Below are positions 1 to 8,775 of a DNA stretch of 36,535 bases, piece after piece. The translations under genes and the position numbers were made by a program. The notes beneath the pieces are model-generated. The model saw only the letters and a program-made list of their open reading frames with translations. It did no database searches and was not told the origin of the DNA. Where the stretch lies: the NCBI GenBank assembly GCA_001464575.1, contig LNFE01000195.1:1-36535 (forward strand), given 5' to 3'. Origin of the DNA: Acidobacteria bacterium Ga0077553 (GTDB lineage: Bacteria > Acidobacteriota > Terriglobia > Bryobacterales > Bryobacteraceae). Numbering within the stretch: position 1 is the first letter of the stretch; every line of letters starts with the position of its first letter.

Positions 1-35
1 TCCGGAAGCCGCCGCCCTTCTGCTCTCACCGCCAG

Positions 36-1577
36 CTACGCGAGCAACTCGTGAAGCACGTTCCCGTGCACATCCGTCAACCGGAAGTCCCGGCCGCTGT
101 ACCGATACGTCAGCTTCGTATGATCAATCCCCATCAAGTGCAGAATCGTCGCGTGAATATCGTGCACGTGCGCCGGCTTCTCAATCGCCTTAAAGCCAAA
201 GTCGTCGGTCGCCCCGTAGATCGTCCCGCCCTTCACGGCGCCACCAGCCAGCCACATCGTGAAGCCGAACGGATTGTGGTCCCGGCCCTTCTTCACGCTG
301 CCGCCGCCGCCACCCACTTCCCGCACCGGCGTCCGGCCAAACTCCGACCCGCAAACCACCAGCGTATCCTTCCAAAGCCCACGCTGCTTCAAATCCTTGA
401 TCACCGCCGCAAACGGTTGATCGGAGTTCTTCGCATTCGTCTTGTGCGCCATGATGTCTCCGTGCGCGTCCCACGGGTCGCCGCTCGAATAATACACCTG
501 CACCATCCGCACGCCCTTTTCAACGAGCCGCACAGCCTGCAAACACCCGCGCGCCGTAGTCCCTTCGCCGTACATGTCCAGCGTCGCCTGGGACTCTTTC
601 CGGACGTCGAACACCTCCGGCGCCTCGGTTTGCATCCGGTAGGCGATCTCCATCGACTTCATCACGGCTTCCACCTGCGAATCTTTGCCGATCGTCTCCG
701 CGTTGATCTTCTCCAGGTTCTCGAGCAGAGTCAGTTCCCGCTTCTGCTCCGTCAACTCGAACTTCGGGTTGTTGACGTGGCTCACCAGCTTCTTCGGGTC
801 GAAGGCCGCCTCCACCTTCACGGGCTTCTTCTTCACCTTGCCGTCTTTGTCCTTCTCTTCCTTGGCGTCAGCTTCCGGAGCCGGCGGCTCTTCTTCGGCC
901 CCCGGCCGCGTCTGAATCCGCGAAGAGATGTAGGTTCCCTGATTGATCGCCGGCAGGAAGCCATTGCTCCACAGCGGCGAACCCACCGTCGTCGGCGCCG
1001 TGGGGCAGAGCACCACGAAGCCAGGCAGGCTCTTGTTCTCGGTTCCCAGGCCGTACGTCAGCCAGGACCCGATCGCGGGCCGCCCCGCCTGGTTGGCGCC
1101 GGTGTTCATCATCAGGCACGCCGGTTCATGGTTCGGAATCTCGGTATAGACAGACCGGACCCAGCAAATGTCGTCCGCTACTTCGCCAAGGTTCGGCCAC
1201 AGTTCGCTGAGGTCCATGCCGCACTGGCCGTACTTCTTGAACTTGTAGGGGGACTTCATCAGTTCGCCGGTCCGGCGCTCCGTTTTGATCCCGCCTCCGG
1301 GCATCGGCTGGCCATCGAACTTCTCCAGCGCCGGCTTCGGGTCGAAGCTGTCAATCGCCGAGCAGCCGCCGTTCATGAATAGGAAAATGACGCGCTTCAC
1401 CTTGGCAGGATGGTCCAGTTGATAGGAGACCATCTGGCCGTCCGGTCCCGAAATGCCGCCGGCCCGGGCGACGGAATCACCAATCATGCCCGCGAACGCC
1501 ATCATGCCGAAGCCGTTCCCAATTCTACGGAGGGCTTCACGACGCGTGGTAGGTTGTTTAGCTTTGTGGGGGAACAT
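36..1577 (-). CDS. DUF1501 domain-containing protein (sulfatase-fold, exported)
   Basis: A 513-residue protein of the DUF1501 family, which has an alkaline phosphatase/sulfatase-like fold and unknown substrate. The N-terminus has a twin-arginine-like signal (TRREALRRIG followed by a hydrophobic stretch to about residue 39), so Tat export is likely. Family hallmarks are FLFMNGGCSAIDSFDPKP near residue 66, the NHEPACLMMNTG block near 148, CGSEFGRTP near 409, and the closing YRYSGRDFRLTDVHGNV segment. A lysine/glutamate/proline-rich insert of about 40 residues (roughly 225-265) interrupts the fold. It starts 12 bp after the DUF1549/DUF1553 gene, with AGAGGA about 8 bp before ATG, so it is the last gene of that operon. 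DUF1501 and DUF1549/DUF1553 genes are paired in Planctomycetota and Acidobacteriota; the biochemical role is unknown. Confidence 0.93.
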   Translation of the reverse strand: MFPHKAKQPTTRREALRRIGNGFGMMAFAGMIGDSVARAGGISGPDGQMVSYQLDHPAKVKRVIFLFMNGGCSAIDSFDPKPALEKFDGQPMPGGGIKTERRTGELMKSPYKFKKYGQCGMDLSELWPNLGEVADDICWVRSVYTEIPNHEPACLMMNTGANQAGRPAIGSWLTYGLGTENKSLPGFVVLCPTAPTTVGSPLWSNGFLPAINQGTYISSRIQTRPGAEEEPPAPEADAKEEKDKDGKVKKKPVKVEAAFDPKKLVSHVNNPKFELTEQKRELTLLENLEKINAETIGKDSQVEAVMKSMEIAYRMQTEAPEVFDVRKESQATLDMYGEGTTARGCLQAVRLVEKGVRMVQVYYSSGDPWDAHGDIMAHKTNAKNSDQPFAAVIKDLKQRGLWKDTLVVCGSEFGRTPVREVGGGGGSVKKGRDHNPFGFTMWLAGGAVKGGTIYGATDDFGFKAIEKPAHVHDIHATILHLMGIDHTKLTYRYSGRDFRLTDVHGNVLHELLA

Positions 1578-1589
1578 ATCAAAATCCTC

Positions 1590-4310
1590 TTAGTTAATGA
1601 ACAGGAACTCGCTCGAGCTGAGGAGCACTTTCGCATAGCGTCCCCACACAGTTGCTTCGTACTTCACTTCGACCGGCGCCGCCGGTCCGCCGCGCCGTCC
1701 GCCCATGCCGCCCATCATGCCCATGCCCATCGCACCAGCGCCTCCAGCGCCAGCACCCGCGGCGCCAGCACCGGCGGCGGCAGTAGCCGCGCCGTTTGCC
1801 CCAGCCTCTTCGGTCGGCATCGGAGCGCCTTCCGGCTTGGACGTCAATCCGCTCACCTCGGGCGGAGGTCCACCGGGTCCACCCGGTCCGCCCCGCCGTC
1901 TGCCCGGTCCACCCGGACCCGGCTCCGGAGCCTTCTTCTTCCGCTCCTCGTATTCCAGCAGCGGCTCGTTCTTCAGGTATTCCAAGCCGAAGGTGATCTC
2001 CCGCTCATTCGCATCCCGGCCATACACATACCGGTAAGCCTTCTTGATCCGCTCCCGGTTATTCGCTTCCTGCGCCACGCGCTTGGCGAGCTCCTCGGCT
2101 TCCACCTGCATGAAGTCCGAGTTCATCAGGAACAGCCGCTGGGCCGGAACGGTGGTAATGAAACGCTTCTCCGCGCTGATCAAGGGGCTCGGGAAATCCC
2201 ACAGCGTCAGGAACTCATCGGGCTTGTAGCGGCTCACCTTGCCGTACACCGTGCGGCGTAACATCGCCGGGGTCAGGTCGACTGACGGCCCACCCGCCGC
2301 GGTATCCAGGTTCCCGGAGACGTATAACACCGAATCCCGAATCTGTTCGGCTTCCATCCGCTTCCGGTTCGCGCGCCAGTAGAGACGGTTGCCCGAATCC
2401 TTGGCCAACGCCACCGGTTCACTCTCGCTCGAAAGCTGATACACCGAACTCAGCATGATCTCGCGATGCATCTTCTTCATCGACAGGCCGTTCTTCACAA
2501 AGCTGGAGGCGAGATACTCGAGCAACTCGGGATTGGTCGGCCGTTCGCCGGTCATGCCGAAGTTGGAAGGAGTATCCACAATGCCGGTGCCGAAATGCGA
2601 CTTCCAAATCCGGTTCACCGCCACGCGCATCGCCACCGGCTGGCTCAGGATCTTCTCGGCCAACTCTAACCGGCCGCTACCCTTCGAGAAAGGCTTCGGC
2701 TCCCCTTCGGCGAGCACGGAAAGGAAATGCCGCTTGATCTGCGGACCAACCAGGTTCGTCGGGTCGCCCCGGAAGCTCAGTTGAATGTCCACCGGAGCCT
2801 CTGCATCGCGAACGCCGTGGATGAAGGGATAACGGTCTTCGAGCTTCTTCCGCAGCGCATCAATCGACGTCTGGAACGTCTTCAACCGGGTCTGCGCTTC
2901 CGAGCCCAATCTGCTTTCAAGGCCCCAGCCGCGGAACAGCAGCACGCCCGGCTTGCCCATCCGGTTCCCCATGGCCATCATCGCGTTCGGATCGTCCGCC
3001 TCGGGCAGTTCCCGCTGGAAGATCTCCGTCCAGAAATTGTTCTGGTCTTCGGGCAACGACTTCAATTGCAGCCAGGAGCCGGGGTTGAAATCCTTGAACG
3101 ACGTGAAGTTGCTCGGCTTATCCGTCCGCTTCTTCGGCTTCGTTCCTTCCAGATCCTTCGCCGCGATCACCTTGTTCTCGGCATCGAGCTCGTTCCGCTC
3201 GAGCATGATCGCAATGATCTCTTCCTGCAGCTTGTCGGCCAGCCGCTTGGCTTCCGGCATTGTGCTCATCGGCTTCTTCATCATGGCCTGCCAGGCGTCC
3301 TTGTGCTTGTACTTGGTTGTCGGCTTGGCCATATACTTCGTCCAGCGGTCGAGCAGTTCGAAATCGAGCTTGCGCTGTTCCACCACCTGATCGAGCGGCT
3401 TCTTCGAAGGACCGGAAACCTCCCAAACAGCCTGCAGGTAGTTCGAAGCCTGGAACGCGAGCGACCGCGAAAGGTCGTTCGTCAGACCCTGGCTCGCCTC
3501 CTGCAGCAACTTCTGCTCCCGTTCGAGCTCCTCTTCGATCTTGGCGTACTCGGCTACCACCGACTTCGACGTCCGCGGGTACTCCTCATAAATCGTGTTG
3601 TAGAAAACGCCCGCCAGCGAGTAATAATCGGTCTGCGGAATCGGATCGTACTTATGATCGTGGCAGCGGGCGCAGGCCACCGTCAGGCCCAGGAAGCCGC
3701 GGGTGACGACGTCCACCCGGTCATGCCGTTCATCGGCGCGGGTGATTTCAAAGGCGCCGTTATCGTAATACCACGGCCCTAGGCCCAGGAAGCCGGTAGC
3801 CGGCAAACTCTTGTGGCGTTCCTTGGCATCGAGCAAGTCGCCGGCAAGTTGCGCCTTCACGAACTTGTCGTACGGCATGTCATCGTTGATCGCCTCAATC
3901 ACCCAGTCGCGGTAGGCGAAGGCGTTCGGATAAGGGCGGAAACCGCGGGGGAACGGATTTAAGCTGCGGTAGTCGTCTTCGCCGTAGCGGGCCACATCGA
4001 GCCACACGCGGCCCCAACGCTCGCCGTACTGCGGCATCGCCATCAACCGGTCAATCACCTTCGCAAAGGCGTCAGGCGACGTGTCTTTCTCAAACGCTTC
4101 AATCTCTTCAAACGTCGGCGGCAAACCGGTCAAGTCGAGCTTGGCCCGGCGGATCAGGTCTCGCTTCGACGCCTGCTTCACCGGCTTCAGCCCTTGCTTC
4201 TCGAGGTTCGCCAGAATGAAGTTGTCAATCGGCGTCTTCGCCCAACGTGCGTCCTTCACGGGCGGCACGGCCGGATTCTGCAACGGCCGGAACGACCAGA
4301 AGTTCCGCAT
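1590..4310 (-). CDS. DUF1549/DUF1553 (PSD1-type) protein
   Basis: 906 residues. The DUF1549 part (about 20-235) has WGRVWLDVARY near 99-109 and ends in the conserved CARCHDHKYDPI motif (C213, C216, H217). The DUF1553 part starts near 545 (RLELAEKILSQPVAMRVAVNRIW) and closes with LLSSSEFLFIN. About 90 residues of Gly/Pro/Ala/Met-rich low complexity are inserted just before that closing strand. There is no signal peptide at this start. The five codons before ATG, reading VIAPE, look like the usual continuation of fused family members, and the next upstream codon is the TAA that ends the cytochrome c ORF in the same frame. No Shine-Dalgarno is visible before ATG. It is therefore probably the C-terminal part of one gene split by a nonsense codon, or is expressed by reinitiation. 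Molecular function is unknown. Confidence 0.9.
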   Translation of the reverse strand: MRNFWSFRPLQNPAVPPVKDARWAKTPIDNFILANLEKQGLKPVKQASKRDLIRRAKLDLTGLPPTFEEIEAFEKDTSPDAFAKVIDRLMAMPQYGERWGRVWLDVARYGEDDYRSLNPFPRGFRPYPNAFAYRDWVIEAINDDMPYDKFVKAQLAGDLLDAKERHKSLPATGFLGLGPWYYDNGAFEITRADERHDRVDVVTRGFLGLTVACARCHDHKYDPIPQTDYYSLAGVFYNTIYEEYPRTSKSVVAEYAKIEEELEREQKLLQEASQGLTNDLSRSLAFQASNYLQAVWEVSGPSKKPLDQVVEQRKLDFELLDRWTKYMAKPTTKYKHKDAWQAMMKKPMSTMPEAKRLADKLQEEIIAIMLERNELDAENKVIAAKDLEGTKPKKRTDKPSNFTSFKDFNPGSWLQLKSLPEDQNNFWTEIFQRELPEADDPNAMMAMGNRMGKPGVLLFRGWGLESRLGSEAQTRLKTFQTSIDALRKKLEDRYPFIHGVRDAEAPVDIQLSFRGDPTNLVGPQIKRHFLSVLAEGEPKPFSKGSGRLELAEKILSQPVAMRVAVNRIWKSHFGTGIVDTPSNFGMTGERPTNPELLEYLASSFVKNGLSMKKMHREIMLSSVYQLSSESEPVALAKDSGNRLYWRANRKRMEAEQIRDSVLYVSGNLDTAAGGPSVDLTPAMLRRTVYGKVSRYKPDEFLTLWDFPSPLISAEKRFITTVPAQRLFLMNSDFMQVEAEELAKRVAQEANNRERIKKAYRYVYGRDANEREITFGLEYLKNEPLLEYEERKKKAPEPGPGGPGRRRGGPGGPGGPPPEVSGLTSKPEGAPMPTEEAGANGAATAAAGAGAAGAGAGGAGAMGMGMMGGMGGRRGGPAAPVEVKYEATVWGRYAKVLLSSSEFLFIN

Positions 4311-4325
4311 CTCGGGAGCGATGAC

Positions 4326-4736
4326 TTACTTCCCTTCGGATCCCTTCGCCGTGACCATCGTGGCGGACTTCGGCCACGGCGCACCGGCCTTCACCCATTC
4401 CGTCAGGTCCTGAATCTCGCCTTCCTTCAATTTGCTGCCCATCGGCATTTTCATGTCGGCTGTGGTGTGCCGGATCGCTTGGATCAGCAGGCTCTTTTCC
4501 GGATCACCAGCGACAACCGCCGGTCCCCGTTTGCCGCCCTTCTGCAACGCTTCCGCACTGTCCAACCGCAGCCCGCCCATGGCGGTATTGGTGTGACAGC
4601 CGAAGCAATTGTTCGCCAGAACAGGCCGAACCTTGACCTCAAAAAAATCCGGCGTGCCGCCGGGCGCGGATTGCGCCCATGCGGCCACGCCCGTGGCTAC
4701 GGTCAGAAGCCCAAGCTTTCGCATCGTCCCTTGCAT
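4326..4736 (-). CDS. PSD1-type cytochrome c domain protein (probably the 5' part of a split gene)
   Basis: 136 residues with a signal peptide (MRKLGLLTVATGVAAWAQS) and one heme-binding motif, CFGCH (C44, C47, H48), followed by the family's LRLDSAEALQKGGKRGPAVVAGDPEKSLLIQAI and MKMPMG segments. This is the Planctomycete-type cytochrome c domain that is normally fused N-terminally to DUF1549/DUF1553 proteins. The first ATG is chosen because AAGGA lies 9 bp upstream; the next ATG has too short a spacer. The ORF ends in TAA at 4326-4328 in the same frame as the downstream DUF1549 ORF, only 15 bases apart. It could be a free secreted cytochrome or the stranded secretion and heme module of a disrupted fusion. 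Confidence 0.85.
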   Translation of the reverse strand: MQGTMRKLGLLTVATGVAAWAQSAPGGTPDFFEVKVRPVLANNCFGCHTNTAMGGLRLDSAEALQKGGKRGPAVVAGDPEKSLLIQAIRHTTADMKMPMGSKLKEGEIQDLTEWVKAGAPWPKSATMVTAKGSEGK

Positions 4737-4780
4737 GTGTAAGGTCCTTTTCGCACGATTGAATCGATTCCAGACTGCTG

Positions 4781-4805
4781 CTACCGCTCAAAATGGCAGC
4801 GGTAG
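4781..4805. other. Stem-loop in the receptor / cytochrome c intergenic region
   Basis: CTACCGCT and AGCGGTAG form an 8-bp perfect stem around a 9-base loop. On the plus strand it is followed by AAAAA, so on the transcribed minus strand the U-tract precedes the stem instead of following it. It is not a standard intrinsic terminator. It may be a processing or mRNA-end-protecting hairpin between the receptor gene and the cytochrome c gene. Confidence 0.4.
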
Positions 4806-4896
4806 AAAAATTCGCGGGTGGGTAGGGCGTAGACCCGTGGTGGCAGCGAGGCCGGAGTCGAAACAGGGACCCCTCTAGTCTAACCGCATTCTTCCG

Positions 4897-7800
4897 TTAA
4901 AACTCATACCGCAACGCAAATTGCATCACCCGGGCGTCTGCCGCTGCCGTAATCTGCCCAAAAGTCGTGGGATTGGCTAAAGTCAGCGACGACGGATTGC
5001 TCCAATTAACGTTGTTGAACGCATTAAATGCCTCCGCGCGCACCTGGATGCGATGGCCTTCGAGGAACGGCACCACGAAGTACTTGCCCAACGACAAATC
5101 GAAGTTCAATTGTTTCGGTCCCCGAATCAGGTTGCGGGCGCCAACGGTCCCGGGATACTGCCCGTAGAAAGCCTGGTTGGCGGAAGTGTTCGGGAAGATG
5201 GCAGGCACCCCGATCTCATTAAACCCGACCTGGGTCTGCGGCAGCGTGGCGCCGGGACGCAGAATGGCAAGCGAAGAGCTCAAATAGTTGGTGGGATAAA
5301 TGCCGCCCGTCGAGATCGTCAACGGCAGCCCGGAGCGAAACTTGGTCAGCATCGATACCTGCCAACCTCCAATGAATCCGTTCACCCAACCGGAAGCGTT
5401 ATTGCCCCACGGCTTGCCTTTGCCAAAGGGAAGCTCGGCCACGGTATTCGCCGTGATGTTGTGCCGGATATCGAAGTCGGAAACCGACCGCGAGGCGTTC
5501 GGGTTGAACGTATCCTGAATCGTTGAAGTCCCGCCGGACTCCGACCCCGAGGCGATATCCATCGACTTCGAGAAGGTGTAGTTGAAGTCGAAACCCCAGC
5601 CGTTGGTCACGCCCCGGCGCAGCACCAGTTCGCCACCGTGGAAGGCCGGGTTGCTCGCATTTACCCAAGCCAACAGGCCCGCATTCTGCCGGGCGAAGAA
5701 GGTGTTGCAGCCAAATACGCTGAAGCAGGACCCATTCGGCTGGCGAACGCGGTCAAAGTCATGCAGGGCGTCCAGGTCGCTGCCCGCGTAGGTACCGTAC
5801 ACCGTAAAGAAGTAGTTGGCGGTGGCCGATGCGGCCGCATTGCGCGTGCCCGAAGCCGTGCCTGCCGAGGCCGGGAAGATGTTTTCAAAGAACGGCACCG
5901 GCGTGATCAGCGCCGGATTGGCGCGCACCTGCGCCGGGGTCAAGCCGCTCTCCCGAATGTCCCGCAGTTGGCCGGAGGCCTGCGCCCAAGTCTGGCCGGA
6001 CTTGTTGTCCTTGAACTGCGTCAGCGGTTGGAAGTAGTCCTGCCGCAGAATGCCCTTGCGCGACAGGCGGCCGATGTAGCCGACTTCAATCGTCATCTTG
6101 GCCGGTAGCGGGCGCGTGTAGCTCAGATTGAGCAACATCGAGTAGGGCGCTACCAGGTTTGGATTCACGCCCGAGTAAGAGCCGAAACCACCCGCCACGG
6201 CCGGAGGCGTGAACGGGAAGCCGCCCTGCGGCGCGGCCGGCAGCGCGGGCAGCGCTCCGCCCGAATAGCGGAACGAGTCCGTGAAGTCGGTGTTCGAAGG
6301 CTGGGTCACGTTGGTCGCCAAACCGGGCGAGCCCGAAGCGGCAAACGAAGTGGCCATGGCGCTGCCATAACGGTCATACACCATCGATCCGCCCAGCCGC
6401 AGGACAGAGCCCTTGCCGAACGCGCGGCCGAGCATCGTATCGCTCACCGGCGCCCACGCAACGGCGAGGCGCGGCGCGAAGTTGTTGTTGTCGCGACTAT
6501 AGTAGCCAACGCCATCCCGCGTCGGACCCGCAAGAGCAAAGGTCAGAAACGCATTCGGCATTGCGTTCCCGGCGATGCCCGCTTGGGACGCCGCAATGCG
6601 TTCCGCGAAGAACTGGTCGATGCCGGTGGTCGTCGCCACCTGCACGCCATTCTTTTCGTAGGGCACCTGGTAAAGCCCATAGCGAACGCCGTAGGTGAGT
6701 GTGAGGTCCTTCCGGACCTTCCAGGCATCCTGAATGTAGAACTCGTATTCCTCATTCGCGAAGGCCCGAACCACCGGCTGGCCGAATGGCACCGTGGTGC
6801 CGTCCACTTTGTACTGGTAGGTGCCGCTATAGGAGTTGATAATGCCGAACATGGTCCCGAAGGCATTGGTCGCCAGCGTCGCCTCGGATAGATTCAAGGA
6901 TCCAGAACCGGTGCGTTGCCGAAGGTAACTGGTGGCAGAGTCGTTAATGTCAGATCCCAAACCCTTCAGCGTGTTGCGGCCGTAGCTATAGCTCGGGTAG
7001 TTGTTGTCCTGCACCCGGTCGTTCGACACCAAACGGGCGTTAATGCCGAACTGCACCGTATGCGTGCCCTTTGTCCATGTCGTGTCGTTGACGAAGTTAT
7101 GAGTGGGCTGAATCCGCGAGATCGCCCGCGGGAAGGCAAACAGATTTGACGGCGTGAAGTTCACCGCCGCCCCGCCCACGCCCGTCGTCACGGTGCCCAG
7201 CCGGGTGAGGCCGTAGTTGAACACGTTCACGACGGACGGCGAAAGCACGGCCGTATACCGCCCCGAAATGCCGCGGCTGTTCGTCAGTTGTTTCGAAGCC
7301 GCGTCCTGCCCGGGGAACTGAGCCAGATTATCCGTATTGTCCTGCGTGTTATCGGTGAGCGTGCCGCGGACGCTAACCGTGTGCATGGCCGCTTTGTCGA
7401 GGTTAAAGTCCATTTTGGCGACATAAGCGCGATCGTCACGTGTGTAGGGCGCATTGAAGCGATAGGTGGCGAAGTTCAGCCCGCGGTCGCCTCCGGTGAG
7501 CAGATCATTCGGCAACGGATACTGCTTCATCAGGTTCAGCATGTACTGGCTTGCCCCGATGCCGAGCGGATCGATCTGCCGGATCTCGGCCGGCGTCAGC
7601 GTCTGGATGCCGCCGCTGTTAGTTCGCAGCAGAATCAAGCCGTTTCGATAGGTTTCGGTGGGAACGGTGCGCGTCTGGGCGGACGCCGAACGATCCTTCC
7701 GATCCTCCCAGTTGACGAAGAAGAACGCCCGGTTTTTCACCATCGGCCCGCCGAGCGAGGCGCCGAACTGATTCCGGATCAGGTTCTCGCGCGCCAGTCC

Positions 7801-8562
7801 GGCGCGATTCGAAAACCAGTTGCTGGCGGCCGTTTTCACGTTGCGATGGAACTCGTAGAGCGAGCCGTGAAACTGGTTCGAGCCGCTCTTGGTAATCACC
7901 GAAACCTGGCCTCCCGAGGAGCGGCCCTGGTCGGCGCCCTGTCCCGCGACGGTGGTGCGGAACTCCTGCACCGAGTCCAGCGGAATGGGCAGCACGGCGT
8001 TAAAGCCATTGACGCCTTGGCTGTCATTGACGTCGACACCGTCGAGCGTAACGTTATTCTGGTCGGCCTTTGCGCCGATCACTTGGCCGGTGGAGGTAAC
8101 GCCCGGCTGCAAGGCGAGGAGTTCGACGACGTTGCGGGTTTGTAGCGGCAACTGGCGAACTTGGACCTCGACGAACGGGTTCCCGATCGTCGCGTTTTGG
8201 GTGTTAATGGCGACAGCCTCGCCAGTCACATTGACGGTCTCGGTAACCTGGCCGATCTCGAGTTGGACATTGAGCGTCGCGGGCGTGTTGACCTGCAAAC
8301 GGACTTGCGAGGCGAACGCGCGGAAACCCGGCTTCTGCACTTCGAGCCGATAGTTGCCGGGGGGCACCTGCACGAAGCTATAGCTCCCGGTGGGCGAGGC
8401 CAGCGTTTTGCGTTGCGCGGCCGTCTCCTGATTGATCAGCGAAACGATGGCGTCTCCGACGGCGGCGTTTTGCCCGTCAGTGACATTCCCCTGTAGCGCA
8501 CTAGTCTGGGCGGCCAGCGGCGAAAGCGCGGCCATCAGTAGGACAACAACCCTGAACGACAT
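4897..8562 (-). CDS. Oar-like TonB-dependent receptor with carboxypeptidase-regulatory domain
   Basis: 1221 residues. Signal peptide MSFRVVVLLMAALSPLAAQ; carboxypeptidase-regulatory-like beta-sandwich at about 20-105 (GNVTDGQNAAVGDAIVSL to LRLEVQKPGF-type strands); plug domain around 115-230 (VRQLPLQTRNVVELLALQPGV, VTLDGVDVNDSQG); then a long beta-barrel ending in the outer-membrane C-terminal aromatic signature (MQFALRYEF). This is the receptor class greatly expanded in Acidobacteriota, often linked to uptake of carbohydrate or other polymers; no substrate can be read from the sequence. AGGGG stands 9-10 bp before ATG, which supports the start. The 160-bp gap to the cytochrome c gene contains a stem-loop. 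It may be independent of the downstream operon. Confidence 0.93.
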   Translation of the reverse strand: MSFRVVVLLMAALSPLAAQTSALQGNVTDGQNAAVGDAIVSLINQETAAQRKTLASPTGSYSFVQVPPGNYRLEVQKPGFRAFASQVRLQVNTPATLNVQLEIGQVTETVNVTGEAVAINTQNATIGNPFVEVQVRQLPLQTRNVVELLALQPGVTSTGQVIGAKADQNNVTLDGVDVNDSQGVNGFNAVLPIPLDSVQEFRTTVAGQGADQGRSSGGQVSVITKSGSNQFHGSLYEFHRNVKTAASNWFSNRAGLARENLIRNQFGASLGGPMVKNRAFFFVNWEDRKDRSASAQTRTVPTETYRNGLILLRTNSGGIQTLTPAEIRQIDPLGIGASQYMLNLMKQYPLPNDLLTGGDRGLNFATYRFNAPYTRDDRAYVAKMDFNLDKAAMHTVSVRGTLTDNTQDNTDNLAQFPGQDAASKQLTNSRGISGRYTAVLSPSVVNVFNYGLTRLGTVTTGVGGAAVNFTPSNLFAFPRAISRIQPTHNFVNDTTWTKGTHTVQFGINARLVSNDRVQDNNYPSYSYGRNTLKGLGSDINDSATSYLRQRTGSGSLNLSEATLATNAFGTMFGIINSYSGTYQYKVDGTTVPFGQPVVRAFANEEYEFYIQDAWKVRKDLTLTYGVRYGLYQVPYEKNGVQVATTTGIDQFFAERIAASQAGIAGNAMPNAFLTFALAGPTRDGVGYYSRDNNNFAPRLAVAWAPVSDTMLGRAFGKGSVLRLGGSMVYDRYGSAMATSFAASGSPGLATNVTQPSNTDFTDSFRYSGGALPALPAAPQGGFPFTPPAVAGGFGSYSGVNPNLVAPYSMLLNLSYTRPLPAKMTIEVGYIGRLSRKGILRQDYFQPLTQFKDNKSGQTWAQASGQLRDIRESGLTPAQVRANPALITPVPFFENIFPASAGTASGTRNAAASATANYFFTVYGTYAGSDLDALHDFDRVRQPNGSCFSVFGCNTFFARQNAGLLAWVNASNPAFHGGELVLRRGVTNGWGFDFNYTFSKSMDIASGSESGGTSTIQDTFNPNASRSVSDFDIRHNITANTVAELPFGKGKPWGNNASGWVNGFIGGWQVSMLTKFRSGLPLTISTGGIYPTNYLSSSLAILRPGATLPQTQVGFNEIGVPAIFPNTSANQAFYGQYPGTVGARNLIRGPKQLNFDLSLGKYFVVPFLEGHRIQVRAEAFNAFNNVNWSNPSSLTLANPTTFGQITAAADARVMQFALRYEF

Positions 8563-8775
8563 TTTTTATTCCCCTGGAGTGTTTCTGCCCTGAACAGTAG
8601 GGCTGACTCTCAAACGGTGAGGGGACTCGCTAGCGAGGCGTGGCCGGTGGGCCGGCTGGACGGGTAAAACGATTACCGTGAGGGTAGAGGAATGCCGTCG
8701 GCCATGTCCAATAGAAAGCGCTTATGAGGGTTAAAAAACTTTACCGCAGGCGGCTGTTCGCGTTACCGTACTCAA
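8563..8775. promoter_or_regulatory. Divergent promoter region between receptor and aminotransferase
   Basis: 213 bp lie between two divergently read genes, so promoters in both directions must sit here. It holds a perfect 12-bp palindrome CTCGCTAGCGAG at 8626-8637, a possible operator, and an A/T-rich run at 8730-8742. No convincing -35/-10 pair was identified in either direction. Confidence 0.45.

Noticed and set aside
4781..4805. Intrinsic terminator for the receptor gene
   Set aside because: The A/T run is on the wrong side of the stem for minus-strand transcription.
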